Source: Pullulanibacillus pueri
GTDB lineage: Bacteria > Bacillota > Bacilli > Bacillales > Sporolactobacillaceae
NCBI RefSeq assembly: GCF_014639255.1
Contig: NZ_BMFV01000003.1
Span: 124,001-188,000 of the forward strand
Direction of reading: 5' to 3'
DNA: 64,000 bases
A program made the translations under genes and the position numbers. The notes beneath the pieces were generated by a model that was given only the letters and a program-made list of their open reading frames with translations, was not told the DNA's origin and did no database searches. This document shows positions 52,735 through 61,516 of the stretch, one piece after another. Every line of letters begins with the position of its first letter. Position 1 is the stretch's first letter.

Positions 52735-54287
52735 GAACTCTGTCAAAGTGGTGGGGAAACAGGCTAAAGCCTTTTCCCCAAACGCTTCAATCGCTTATTA
52801 AAAAGACCGCTCGTATCTCTCCGTTACATCATGCCACCCATGCTACACCATCCCACAACAAGGTGAATAACACGGCTAAAAGACCGCATTTAAAACCTAA
52901 TCCAAATTTTTCTTATGATCAAGAGCTTCAAGCGGAACTTTTTGGAAGACGCCTACTAAGAGAGGAACTCAAAGCTTTTTCTGATGACCTCATACACCAG
53001 CATCTCCGCAACGGTTTTCTAAAGGTTGAACCGGGAATTCGAACGGAAAAAGGACGCCCTGTCTGTCAGCGCTGTGGTAATCATGCCCCCGAGCAGTTAG
53101 CCTCATATCAATGCGGCCGCTGTGGTCAAACCTGTGTTTATTGTAGAAATTGCTTAACCTTAGGTGTTGTCAAAGCCTGCTCCCAGTTATTCACTTGGAG
53201 TGGTCCACCAGTAGCACACCCAGCCCTACCGAAGCTCGACTTACATTGGAAGGGAAAACTGACGTCATTGCAGCAACAAGCAGCCGACCAACTGACCCAG
53301 GCGGTACAGGTTAAGGAAGATTTTGTCATTTGGGCAGTAACAGGCGCTGGCAAGACCGAGGTTCTTTATCCTGCTTTAAAAGACGCCATTGAAACTGGGC
53401 AACGCATAGCTCTCGTTAGCCCAAGAACGGATGTGGTGATTGAGCTCTCTAAACGAATCAAAACCGTCTTTTCAGATATCCGTGTTAATGTCCTCTACGG
53501 AGAGAGCACCGAAGCTTATACGCCTGCCCCATTGACTTTAGCGACAACCCACCAACTCCTTCGTTTCTATCATAGCTTTGATGCCATTTTTATTGATGAG
53601 GTTGATGCCTTTCCATTTCACAATAGCAAAATGCTTCATTATGCCCTCGAGCATGCCTTAAAGCCAGGAGCACCAAGATTATTTCTCACAGCGACGCCTT
53701 CAAGTAAAATGAAAGCCGATTTTGAACGAGGGCGGTTAAAAGGCGTACGTATCCCTGAGCGTTTTCATGGGCATCCCCTGCCTCTCCCGACCTTTGAGTG
53801 GATGGGAAATTGGCGCCGACAGCTGGAAAAAAATAAACTCCCTGTCAAGATAAAAAGATGGACATTGACCCAATTAAACACTCAACGCCAAGCCTTTTTA
53901 TTTGTTCCCTCAATCACAACATTAGAGACAGTCTTGCCGATGCTGAAAGCTTTAGATAAGAGGATTGTAGGCGTACATGCTGAAGATCCGCTTCGTCATC
54001 AAAAGGTGGAAGCCTTTCGTTCAGGTGAAATTCAGATCCTTGTCACAACGACGATACTGGAACGCGGAGTCACCATTTCTTCTTTAGATGTTGCTGTTTT
54101 TGGGGCTGATGCAGAACTCTTCGATGAAAGAGCCTTGGTACAAATATCTGGACGTGTCGGCCGTGATCATCGCGATCCCACTGGTGGGCTTTACTACTTC
54201 CATTATGGTGTCACCTGGCACATGATCAAGGCTTTTAAACATATTAACCAGATGAATACCCTCGCTAAAGAATGGCGCATGAAGTGA
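52731..54287 (+). CDS. comFA: Competence DNA-uptake ATPase/helicase ComFA
   Basis: About 518 residues, a DEAD-type translocase that helps pull transforming DNA across the membrane. A four-cysteine zinc module (CQRCG...CGRCG...CVYCRNC, near 105-150) precedes the helicase core: Walker A AVTGAGKTE near 202, DEVDAFPF near 289, LTATPS near 322, and QISGRVGRD near 475. The first 90 residues are basic and variable. ATG at 52731 overlaps the degV stop (ATGA); an in-frame ATG four codons earlier is also possible. Somewhat longer than B. subtilis ComFA. Confidence 0.94.
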   Translation: MRTLSKWWGNRLKPFPQTLQSLIKKTARISPLHHATHATPSHNKVNNTAKRPHLKPNPNFSYDQELQAELFGRRLLREELKAFSDDLIHQHLRNGFLKVEPGIRTEKGRPVCQRCGNHAPEQLASYQCGRCGQTCVYCRNCLTLGVVKACSQLFTWSGPPVAHPALPKLDLHWKGKLTSLQQQAADQLTQAVQVKEDFVIWAVTGAGKTEVLYPALKDAIETGQRIALVSPRTDVVIELSKRIKTVFSDIRVNVLYGESTEAYTPAPLTLATTHQLLRFYHSFDAIFIDEVDAFPFHNSKMLHYALEHALKPGAPRLFLTATPSSKMKADFERGRLKGVRIPERFHGHPLPLPTFEWMGNWRRQLEKNKLPVKIKRWTLTQLNTQRQAFLFVPSITTLETVLPMLKALDKRIVGVHAEDPLRHQKVEAFRSGEIQILVTTTILERGVTISSLDVAVFGADAELFDERALVQISGRVGRDHRDPTGGLYYFHYGVTWHMIKAFKHINQMNTLAKEWRMK

Positions 54288-54536
54288 GTCCGAGGAGGGA
54301 TACTCTTTATATACCTTTTGAGGAGAGGGGAACTCACTGTTGTCTTCACGGAGGTTGAAACAAAATACCTACTAGATTATGGGATATTTTCTTTTTTATT
54401 CAAATTAATTGTGAGGAAATTATGAATCTATAGTTCAAAAGCCCTTTTATACAAATATTACCTTGTTATTTTTTTCGATGGCGAGTAATGTGAAAATTGA
54501 CGTTTTAAAACGAAAATCTTTTTGAAGAAGAGGAGA

Positions 54537-55274
54537 ATGCCTCTCATGTTTATCCATTCGAAAAGATGGGCCCATGAGCTGATGCCAATGTCACTGACAG
54601 TTGTTGATCATAGTCAGCGGGATTTATTCAACATTGAAAGGCTCCTTAAAAAGGGAAAAGCCAAAATAAAAGCAACAGCGTCGAAGATGGATCAAGACTT
54701 TCTTCGCCAAGCACAAAAAGCAGACGGTCTGTTAATGGGAATAAGCTCAGGGGATTCCATGGAGTCAGTGAGGAAGCGGTTAAAATTAGCGACCAATTAC
54801 TTCAAAGATAAAGTCATTGTCATTTCTGAAAAGGATGATCCAGAATTTGTTCTGGAGGTTTTATCCTATGGGATTACGGGATTTTTACCCAAGAAAGAGA
54901 TGAAGGAAAAGCTTATCTCGGCCTGTAATTGTGTACTGAAATTTGGGTCTTATCTCGATAGTAAATATAATTATTACTTGCTAAGACGTATTCAAAGCAT
55001 TGAAACGTCCACTAAAATCATTAATGGCATTCGTGTCGATTTGGAAAAATTGCAATCGATTTTTTCCGACAGAGAGTGTGCGATTTTTCTTGGCATGCTT
55101 GAGGGGAAATCCTCGCAAAATATATTAAAAAACCTCTATGTTGCGGAAGCGACCTTCAAACGCTATATCAGTAACATGCTGAAAAAAGCCAACGTTAAAA
55201 GTCGGGTTGAACTGATTGCCTTTGGATTTAAGAATGGGATATGCTCGCTGCATAATGAAGCAAGTGCCGAATAG
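54537..55274 (+). CDS. LuxR-type regulator with a pseudo-receiver domain
   Basis: About 245 residues. The N-terminal part (about 15-130) has a receiver-like fold pattern, but the expected phosphorylation site is ADGLLMGISSGDS, with Gly where Asp should be. KVIVISEKDDPEFVLEVLSY and the Lys in GFLPKKEM match the last receiver strands. The C-terminal region (about 175-240) is a LuxR-type helix-turn-helix (SDRECAIFLGMLEGKSSQNI, then AEATFKRYISNMLKKANV). It likely works without phosphorylation. It stands where B. subtilis has comFB. Starts at 54522 (TTG), 54537 and 54546 (ATG) are all plausible near GAAGAAGAGGAG. Confidence 0.78.
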   Translation: MPLMFIHSKRWAHELMPMSLTVVDHSQRDLFNIERLLKKGKAKIKATASKMDQDFLRQAQKADGLLMGISSGDSMESVRKRLKLATNYFKDKVIVISEKDDPEFVLEVLSYGITGFLPKKEMKEKLISACNCVLKFGSYLDSKYNYYLLRRIQSIETSTKIINGIRVDLEKLQSIFSDRECAIFLGMLEGKSSQNILKNLYVAEATFKRYISNMLKKANVKSRVELIAFGFKNGICSLHNEASAE

Positions 55275-55339
55275 CCCTTAGAAACAGAAGCTGTCGTCCT
55301 CTAGTCCTATTGACACATGAAAAATATCCTGAATCACGT

Positions 55340-55366
55340 TAACAACGTGGCTGGCACTGCCGATAT
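55340..55366 (+). promoter_or_regulatory. SigD promoter of the CheX-like gene
   Basis: TAAC (55340-55343), 15 bases, then a perfect GCCGATAT (55359-55366). One mismatch to the SigD consensus in total. It sits 106 bases ahead of the CheX-like start. Confidence 0.65.
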
Positions 55367-55471
55367 ATAAATTAGATAAGTAAAGAGCCCCCTGTTTAAT
55401 GTGAAAAAAGCAGGATTCTTCTATTTGATCTGGAATTGGGGTGTGCCCCACACAAAGGAGATTCAGGACCT

Positions 55472-55924
55472 ATGACAACAGAAACCCTATATATCACAGA
55501 CCTGCTGAACGCAAGCATTAAATCGATTAAAAATGTGATCTCGATTGAAAATTCTATCTCTAAGCCCAAACGATTGGACCATACCTTCCATATTAATTAT
55601 GGTGTATTGATTGGCTTTGTAGGTGAAATTCGCGGAAAACTCATGATTACGGGGGAAATGCCTGTGTTTTCTACTATTGCGGAACAGCTTTTTGGCATGC
55701 CTTTAGAAGGGGAGATGTTGAAGTCCTTTACTGGAGAACTTGGGAATATGATTGCTGGTGGGATCTCGACGGATATTGGTAACCAAGGCGTTGCTATTGA
55801 TATCACAGCACCTACAATTATTGAAGGAGATTCTAACCTCTCAGGATTTACAAAAGGCATTCAAATTGATGTGGTTTTTAATAGTGGCCAAGAGTTTAGT
55901 TTGAGTTTACTGATCGATCAATAA
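55472..55924 (+). CDS. CheX/CheC-like chemotaxis phosphatase domain protein
   Basis: 150 residues, a single CheX-like domain. The active-site motif ExxN is seen in FTGELGNMIAGGI near residues 86-98, with Glu and Asn in place; it occurs once, as in CheX. FHINYGVLIGFVGEIRGKLM forms the first strands. CheX-type enzymes dephosphorylate CheY-P. A SigD promoter lies upstream, which fits a motility role. ATG follows AAAGGAG; an in-frame start 12 codons upstream lacks such a site. It lies inside the comF operon between the LuxR gene and comFC. Confidence 0.82.
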   Translation: MTTETLYITDLLNASIKSIKNVISIENSISKPKRLDHTFHINYGVLIGFVGEIRGKLMITGEMPVFSTIAEQLFGMPLEGEMLKSFTGELGNMIAGGISTDIGNQGVAIDITAPTIIEGDSNLSGFTKGIQIDVVFNSGQEFSLSLLIDQ

Positions 55925-55947
55925 CCCATAGTATTGGGGAGGATTGC

Positions 55948-56667
55948 ATGACGCATTGTCTTTGGTGTGGCGTTTCCTTTACGCCACCAATACGCTGGTC
56001 GACCCTTTTTGAATTGCGAGCAACAGAAGGCTATTGTAAGAAATGCCAAAGGAAATTAGCCCCTCTTTTACATTCGGCTGCCCTTTGTCGTCTTTGCGGA
56101 CGTTCACTTGACGCTCTTGAGCCTCGATATGTTGCGGGGGACATGTGTAGTGATTGTCAGCAGTGGGAAGCTGGAGAATGGCGTGGGGTCTTAGAAAAAA
56201 ACCGTTCGCTTTATTCCTATAATTCGTTTTTAAAAGAACTAATGACCCAGTTTAAGTTTCGAGGTGACGCTGCTTTGATCAAAGGTTTTAAGGATGACCT
56301 GCAGCGCCTTTATCACCGTTTCTTCAAAAATTACTTACCTGTTCCGATACCGATTAGCCCCTCACGTATGCAAGAACGTGCCTTCAATCAAGCCTTGTTA
56401 ATGGCTGAACTATTACCTGTAGAACCTGTACCAGTCCTCCAAAGAACATTCCAAAATCAAAAACAAAGTAAGAAAACAAAATCTGAACGCCTTCAAACGA
56501 TACAGAACCCCTTTACACTTGCCGAAAAGCAAGCCTCAGATGTGATGAACCGGCCGATCGTCCTCGTCGATGATATTTATACGACAGGATCGACTGTTCG
56601 CCAGGCAGCTCTAGCCCTCCAGGAGCTCCACCCTTCAAGAATTGCCTCCATGACCTTAGCGCGTTAA
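55948..56667 (+). CDS. comFC: ComFC, phosphoribosyltransferase-like competence protein
   Basis: 239 residues. An N-terminal zinc module (CLWCG, CKKCQ, CRLCG, CSDCQ, within residues 4-72) is followed by a phosphoribosyltransferase fold with RMQERAFNQA near 131-140, a KTKSER basic stretch, and the PRPP-binding loop VLVDDIYTTGST near 205-216. It is needed for DNA uptake with ComFA in B. subtilis. ATG follows GGGGAGG. It ends the comF operon; the motility genes start after a SigD promoter. Confidence 0.93.
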   Translation: MTHCLWCGVSFTPPIRWSTLFELRATEGYCKKCQRKLAPLLHSAALCRLCGRSLDALEPRYVAGDMCSDCQQWEAGEWRGVLEKNRSLYSYNSFLKELMTQFKFRGDAALIKGFKDDLQRLYHRFFKNYLPVPIPISPSRMQERAFNQALLMAELLPVEPVPVLQRTFQNQKQSKKTKSERLQTIQNPFTLAEKQASDVMNRPIVLVDDIYTTGSTVRQAALALQELHPSRIASMTLAR

Positions 56668-56699
56668 TTGCAATAAAAAATTTCCATCTGAATAAGCCT

Positions 56700-56726
56700 T
56701 GAATCCTACCCATATTTAGCCGATAC
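56700..56726 (+). promoter_or_regulatory. Candidate SigD promoter of yvyF
   Basis: TGAA (56700-56703), 15 bases, GCCGATAC (56719-56726): one mismatch in each box. It lies 70 bases upstream of yvyF. In B. subtilis the yvyF-flgM-flgN-flgK-flgL operon is under SigD control. Confidence 0.55.
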
Positions 56727-56796
56727 TCTATTATAGAGAGGTTAAAAGTGTAGGAAAGACGTTAAGCTTTCTGTATATGGAAGGGAACGAAAGGCC

Positions 56797-57195
56797 ATGG
56801 CAGAACTAGCCAATTGTGAAAACTGTGGAAAACTCTTTGTGAAATCGACGTCTTCTATTTGTCCCTCCTGTCGAAAGGAAGAAGAAATGAAGTTTGAAAC
56901 AGTGTGGCGTTTTATCAGTAAAAAAGCAAATCGAGAATCAACGGTTCAAGAGGTGCATGAAGCAACAGGAGTAGAGGAAAAACTTATTTTTCGTTGGATT
57001 CAAGAAGGGCGTTTATTGGTCAAGAACTTTGCCAACCTTGCTTATCCTTGTTCTTCCTGTGGCACAATGATTCAACAAGGGAAACTTTGTCCCGATTGTG
57101 TGAAAAAAATCCAATCCGATTTAGAAAGCTACGAAAAACAAGAGGACTTTCGCCATAAGGACACGCATTATCAGACCTATAAATTAGACCGCTGA
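56797..57195 (+). CDS. yvyF: Flagellar operon protein YvyF
   Basis: 132 residues with two CxxC zinc pairs at each end (CENCGKLF and CPSCRKEE at 7-31; CSSCG and CPDCVKK at 86-107) and a central helix-turn-helix-like stretch (VQEVHEATGVEEKLIFRWIQ). It belongs to the TIGR03826 family of flagellar operon proteins, thought to work with FlgM, though its exact role is unknown. ATG follows GGGAACGAAAGG. An extended intergenic region with a repeat element separates it from flgM here. Confidence 0.92.
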   Translation: MAELANCENCGKLFVKSTSSICPSCRKEEEMKFETVWRFISKKANRESTVQEVHEATGVEEKLIFRWIQEGRLLVKNFANLAYPCSSCGTMIQQGKLCPDCVKKIQSDLESYEKQEDFRHKDTHYQTYKLDR

Positions 57196-57328
57196 GTTAA
57201 TAAGATAAGGAAGGCAAGAGTGCAAGACATTTGTCTTCGCACTGAAAACAAGTTGCTTAGAACAGAAGGTGCTTGGGCTCCGGCGGGAACATCACGAAGT
57301 CACTGAAAAAGTCAAATTCAAGAATAGA
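57196..57328. other. Intergenic region after yvyF
   Basis: No ORF or terminator that I can support; GC-rich fragments (GGGCTCCGGCGGGAACATCA) look like decayed pieces of the repeat element that follows. Confidence 0.35.
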
Positions 57329-57454
57329 ATTGCAGAAATATGCGAGACTCCTGCGGGAACAGCGAGCCAGGCGAGACCCCGCAAAGCACATCATATCAGG
57401 CCCCGAGGAGGCTCGCGGATCGCCCGCGGAAAGCGAGTATATTTCTGCATTTAA
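57329..57454. repeat. Structured intergenic repeat element, copy 2
   Basis: Same internal blocks as the copy at 42891-43022: GCGAGACTCCTGCGGGAACA, GGCGAGACCCCGCA, GAGGAGGCTCGCGG and CCGCGGAAAGCGAG. The outer arms are TGCAGAAATAT and ATATTTCTGCA, which pair over 11 bases but differ in sequence from the arms of copy 1. Reading frames across it are by-products of its palindromic, GC-rich nature. Confidence 0.78.
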
Positions 57455-57576
57455 ATATCAAATTCATGTTTTTCAGTGGCCCCAACATCACGAGTCCGAA
57501 GATCCATAAGAATAGACAAGGAACTTCAGTAAAAACGGTCTTACGTCCTAGTAGGGAATGCGCAAAAAGGCCTATT

Positions 57577-57602
57577 TAAATTCATGAAAGTATAGCCGAT
57601 AT
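57577..57602 (+). promoter_or_regulatory. SigD promoter of the flgM operon
   Basis: TAAA (57577-57580), 14 bases, and a perfect GCCGATAT (57595-57602), 47 bases before the flgM start. It gives FlgM, the SigD inhibitor, a feedback promoter of its own. Confidence 0.7.
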
Positions 57603-57649
57603 ATAATAATAGAAGCAGTCAAGCACGTAAGTCAGTGAGGTGAACTCTT

Positions 57650-57943
57650 TTGAAAATAAATCATACCAACAGATTGCAACAATTGAATAATTATCGAGCA
57701 CAAATAGATCGCAACCAAAAGATAGCCGAACAGAATAATGCCAAGGCTAAGGACCGAGTCGATATTTCGCCAGAAGCAAAGAAAATGCAAGGAAATCCGA
57801 TTACGGCGGCGCGCAACGAAAAGGTTGAAGCCTTGAAAAAACAGGTAGAATCAGGCGACTACAAAGTGAATCCCCAAGCTGTCGCTGAAAAATTCTTAGC
57901 GTATTGGCAAGGTGTAGGAAGCGTGAAGCACGATGATAAATAA
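57650..57943 (+). CDS. flgM: Anti-sigma factor FlgM
   Basis: 97 residues, small and mostly charged, as usual. KDRVDISPEAKKMQ near 34-47 is the family signature; the C-terminal half (VEALKKQVESGDYKVNPQAV) binds SigD and holds it until the hook is complete. TTG start after GAGGTGA. The end overlaps the start of flgN. Confidence 0.94.
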   Translation: MKINHTNRLQQLNNYRAQIDRNQKIAEQNNAKAKDRVDISPEAKKMQGNPITAARNEKVEALKKQVESGDYKVNPQAVAEKFLAYWQGVGSVKHDDK

Positions 57944-58415
57944 AATGATCGATGTCCTTCAAGAGATGGTCAAGATTCATCAAGCATTTAATCGTTTAGC
58001 CCTTGTGAAAACTGAAGCCTTGAAAACAGGAGATATCAAAACATTAGGTCAAACGATTCATCAAGAAGAGCCGCTTACCCAGCGTCTTTCTCAGCTTGAG
58101 ACTGAGCGCCAGAAGCTTATTACAGAAAACTATGGAGACGGACAAGAAGCGGTGCAATTAAGTGAAGTCATCGCGACAGTACCAGATGAGCTTAAACCAG
58201 TCCTTCAAGGTTTACAAGAAGAACTGGCTCGTGAGGTTTTATCACTTAAACAGCGAAATGAATTGAATCAACAGCTTATTAAGCAATCCCTAGATTGGGT
58301 TCAGTTGAACATCAACTTATTAGATCCAGGTGCAAGATCTACCACCTATTCACGACCAAATGCAACAGCGCCCCAACCGAATCGGGTGCGTTCTAGTTTC
58401 GACTCTAAAGCCTAA
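57933..58415 (+). CDS. flgN: Flagellar chaperone FlgN (YvyG)
   Basis: 160 residues, almost wholly helical, with heptad-like patterns (LVKTEALKTGDIKTLGQTIH; LSQLETERQKLI). It is the export chaperone for FlgK and FlgL. Either ATG 57933, overlapping flgM, or ATG 57945 just after its stop can be the start; neither has a clear ribosome binding site, so coupling to flgM is likely. flgK follows after 75 bases. Confidence 0.9.
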   Translation: MINKMIDVLQEMVKIHQAFNRLALVKTEALKTGDIKTLGQTIHQEEPLTQRLSQLETERQKLITENYGDGQEAVQLSEVIATVPDELKPVLQGLQEELAREVLSLKQRNELNQQLIKQSLDWVQLNINLLDPGARSTTYSRPNATAPQPNRVRSSFDSKA

Positions 58416-58490
58416 TTTTAAAACAATTTCAACCAGAGCTTTTAAGAAACTTTAAGTGAAATACAAGCCATTTTTAAAGGAGTAAGGAAG

Positions 58491-60008
58491 ATGACCTCTA
58501 CTTTTTCAAGTCTAGAAACCGTGCGGCGCGCGCTAGCAACATCACAATCGGCGATTCAGACCACAGGGCACAATGTCGCTAATGCTGACACTGACGGCTA
58601 TTCACGGCAGCGTGTGAACCTGCAAGCGACCACGCCCTATCCATCCGTAGGCATGAATAGCCCGATGATCCCCGGCCAGATCGGAACGGGTGTCGAAGCC
58701 GGCTCAGTTGATCGCATTCGCGACGAGTTTGTGGATAAACAAGTGCGGCAACAAGCAACCACAACAGGATATTGGCAGGCAAAAAGTGATGCCCTATCAC
58801 AAATGGAGAATATCATGAACGAGCCGACCGATGAAGGTTTGTCTGCCTCTATTGATGAATTTTGGCAGTCTCTTCAGGATTTAGCCGATAATCCTACAAA
58901 TTCAGGGGCTCGCTCAGTTGTAAGACAAGACGCGCAGACATTGAACGATACCTTTCATTATCTCTCGAGTTCTCTACAAGGTGTTCAGGATAATTTGAAA
59001 GATCAAATCGGTGTGAATGTAAAGCAAATCAATTCGCTTGCATCACAAATCAATGAATTAAATAAACAAATCTCAAAGGTAGAACCCAGCGGTTATGTCG
59101 CTAACGATTTGTACGATCAACGCGACAAATTAGTAGATCAGCTGTCCCAATTGGCTAATATTCAAGTTTCAAAGACTTCTTCAGGTGGGAATGCAAGTGC
59201 TTCGGCCGATGGGATTTATACAGTGAGAATTGTGGGTGAAGATAATCAAACGTATACGCTTGTCGACGGTAAAAATTTTAAAACCAATGCCTTCGACGTG
59301 GCTATTGATGATACCAACAACACTGCTACTGTGACTGTAGGTGGACAAGAAGTCAAAGGTGTGAGCGGGAAAATACAAGGTTTGATTGAAAGTGTCACCG
59401 AAGACTACCCAAATATGATGGGTGCTCTTGATCAAATGGCTTATAACCTTGCTAATGCCTTTAATGAGCAGCATGCTAAGGGGTATACCTTGTCATCTGA
59501 TGATAACCCTTCACAACAGGGGGGAGACTTCTTCTCATTGATTGGTCCAGATGGTCAGCCATTAACAAGTGCAGCGGGCGCGGCTTCAGCAATAGATCTA
59601 AGTCAAGCGATCAAGGATTCTGTCAATAATATCGCAGCAGCGGGATCTGCTAACGGAGATGGAACCGGTGGGTCACTGGGTGACGGTGATAATACAAATG
59701 CGAACGACCTATCAGATGTCTTATCGAAAAACCAATTAGGGTTCTCAACGCCAACTACGTTGCAGGATTATTTGCAGAGCACGATTGGTCAGATGGGGGT
59801 TAATGCAAGTAAAGCCAACCTGATGACTCAAAATAGCCAGACTCTACAAGATAACGCCGCGCAGCAAAGACAATCGATTAGTGGTGTATCGCTCGATGAG
59901 GAAATGACGAATCTCATTCAATATCAACACTCTTATAATGCGGCAGCAAAAATGATTTCAGTCATAGATCAAATGCTTGATACCATTGTCAATAGCTTAG
60001 GCAGGTAA
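58491..60008 (+). CDS. flgK: Flagellar hook-associated protein 1 (FlgK)
   Basis: 505 residues. The N-terminal rod-type motif is LATSQSAIQTTGHNVANADT (near 16-35) and the C-terminal helix is GVSLDEEMTNLIQYQHSYNA (near 464-483), the two ends that pack in the axial structure. A glycine- and asparagine-rich segment lies near 380-405. FlgK forms the first hook-filament junction ring. ATG follows AAAGGAG. Secreted by the flagellar type III apparatus, so no signal peptide. Confidence 0.96.
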   Translation: MTSTFSSLETVRRALATSQSAIQTTGHNVANADTDGYSRQRVNLQATTPYPSVGMNSPMIPGQIGTGVEAGSVDRIRDEFVDKQVRQQATTTGYWQAKSDALSQMENIMNEPTDEGLSASIDEFWQSLQDLADNPTNSGARSVVRQDAQTLNDTFHYLSSSLQGVQDNLKDQIGVNVKQINSLASQINELNKQISKVEPSGYVANDLYDQRDKLVDQLSQLANIQVSKTSSGGNASASADGIYTVRIVGEDNQTYTLVDGKNFKTNAFDVAIDDTNNTATVTVGGQEVKGVSGKIQGLIESVTEDYPNMMGALDQMAYNLANAFNEQHAKGYTLSSDDNPSQQGGDFFSLIGPDGQPLTSAAGAASAIDLSQAIKDSVNNIAAAGSANGDGTGGSLGDGDNTNANDLSDVLSKNQLGFSTPTTLQDYLQSTIGQMGVNASKANLMTQNSQTLQDNAAQQRQSISGVSLDEEMTNLIQYQHSYNAAAKMISVIDQMLDTIVNSLGR

Positions 60009-60037
60009 TCATTAAGATTTAAAGAGGTGAAATTCAG

Positions 60038-60922
60038 ATGCGAATCACTCAAAGCATGCTCTCCCAGGATTTCTTGAGACAGCTCAACAATAGTACAAAT
60101 AATCTTGCGACACTCCAGCAACAACTCACCACCGGGAAAAAAATTACAAAGCCATCACAAGATCCTGTTATAGCGACTCTAGGGATTGGCTATCGTTCGG
60201 ATGTCAATCATGTTGATCAATACTCACGAAACATGGATACTGTACACCAGTGGATGGATTCTTCCGATTCAGCTTTAGATGAAACCAACGATGTGCTCCA
60301 GCGTTTAAATGAATTGACAACAGAAGCAAGTAACGACACTTATACAGCCGATCAACGGGCCAATATTGAAAAAGAGGTTGGCCAATTAAAGAATCAGCTC
60401 GTGACTATAGCGAATACGCAAGTGGCCGGTAAATATATTTTTAACGGAACCAATACTTCAACAAAACCCGTCAATGATGATGGCACGCTAAACTATGATC
60501 CAGACAAAATGAGCGACGTTAATATCACTGTAAATAACGGGATTCAAATCAAAGCGAATGTGAATCCTAATGATGTCTTCTCACAAAAGCTGTTCGATGA
60601 TATCGATCAGTTACAAGATGCTTTGAAGGACAGTAATTCTAAAGGTGCAGACATCAGCAAATACATCTCGGTGATACAAGGACATATGGATAATGTGACA
60701 TCAGCACAAGCGGATTTAGGTGCCCGGGAAAACCGTGTGGACTTAATCGATAATCGTCTTTCCAATCAGAAGGAAATTACCGAGAATATCATGTCGAAGA
60801 ACGAAGATGCTGATTTCGAAACAACATTAATCGATTTTCAAACGCAGCAAACGATACACAATGCCGCGCTTGCTGTAGGCTCCAAAATCATGCAACCGAC
60901 ATTAGTCGACTTTTTAAGCTAG
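60038..60922 (+). CDS. flgL: Flagellar hook-associated protein 3 (FlgL)
   Basis: 294 residues of the flagellin family. MRITQSMLSQDFLRQLNNST starts the N-terminal coiled-coil region; LQQQLTTGKKITKPSQDPV is the D0/D1 signature. The C-terminal region DADFETTLIDFQTQQTIHNA matches the flagellin C-terminal helix. It forms the second junction ring between hook and filament. ATG after AAAGAGGTGA, 29 bases after flgK. A terminator overlaps its stop codon. Confidence 0.95.
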   Translation: MRITQSMLSQDFLRQLNNSTNNLATLQQQLTTGKKITKPSQDPVIATLGIGYRSDVNHVDQYSRNMDTVHQWMDSSDSALDETNDVLQRLNELTTEASNDTYTADQRANIEKEVGQLKNQLVTIANTQVAGKYIFNGTNTSTKPVNDDGTLNYDPDKMSDVNITVNNGIQIKANVNPNDVFSQKLFDDIDQLQDALKDSNSKGADISKYISVIQGHMDNVTSAQADLGARENRVDLIDNRLSNQKEITENIMSKNEDADFETTLIDFQTQQTIHNAALAVGSKIMQPTLVDFLS

Positions 60923-60950
60923 CGATCTGAATTGAAGATCGCTTTTTTTT
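60921..60950 (+). terminator. Terminator after flgL
   Basis: AGCGATCT (60921-60928) and AGATCGCT (60936-60943) form a perfect eight-base stem with a seven-base loop, followed by at least seven T residues. Confidence 0.88.
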
Positions 60951-61490
60951 AGGGAATGCATAATAACCCGAGTGTCTTCAGATTGGACGGTGTTGATCTT
61001 CTCTCCAGGCTGCTCGCTTTCCTCATGCCCACACGATATGGGGTAGGGTCGGGGTTCGACGCACAGGAAGTGCTAGCTTCGGCGGTATCACACGGACGTG
61101 ACGGTCTTAGCCGAAGTTCCTTAATGACGTGACGCATTTAGCCGATCGTCCTTAGCGACCACAGCTAACTTGGGAATAGGAATAAGGTTTCCCAAGTGGA
61201 TCTTCTCTTCGGACTCGTGCTGATTCCGCAGGATTCTAGTCTAGGCATCCGTGAGTCAGCGGCGCTGAGGAACACGCTTTATTTAAGTGTTCCGAATGTC
61301 GCGCCTTCCGTTCCAATCAACTGAGTTGCTGATGGTGCATTTTGGTATTAAAAACTTTTTCAGGCCTAAAGAAAACTCGCCGATTGGCAAGCTTTGAAAT
61401 GGCGCAGAAAGAGGCTTAGGTGGGCTTATGCTGGATTCAATTGTTTTCTAACCAGTATAAATATAGACCAGGTGCTCTTTGCCCATTTTT
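60951..61490. other. Gene-free region with several large dyads
   Basis: No supported ORF. Three interrupted inverted repeats are visible: CTTCGGC...GCCGAAG (near 61077-61122), ACTTGGGAA...TTCCCAAGT (near 61168-61199) and GGAACAC...GTGTTCC (near 61270-61296). The sequence is more GC-rich than the coding flanks and has the look of a degenerate extragenic repeat family of Bacillales. It separates flgL from the yviE-fliW-csrA genes, which are close to flgL in B. subtilis. Confidence 0.5.
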
Positions 61491-61516
61491 TCTAACTTTA
61501 GGAGGTGATAGCTTGC

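Noticed and set aside
57269..57579. Short frames encoding basic peptides across the repeat element after yvyF
   Set aside because: They lie within the palindromic repeat, overlap each other in different frames, and lack ribosome binding sites.
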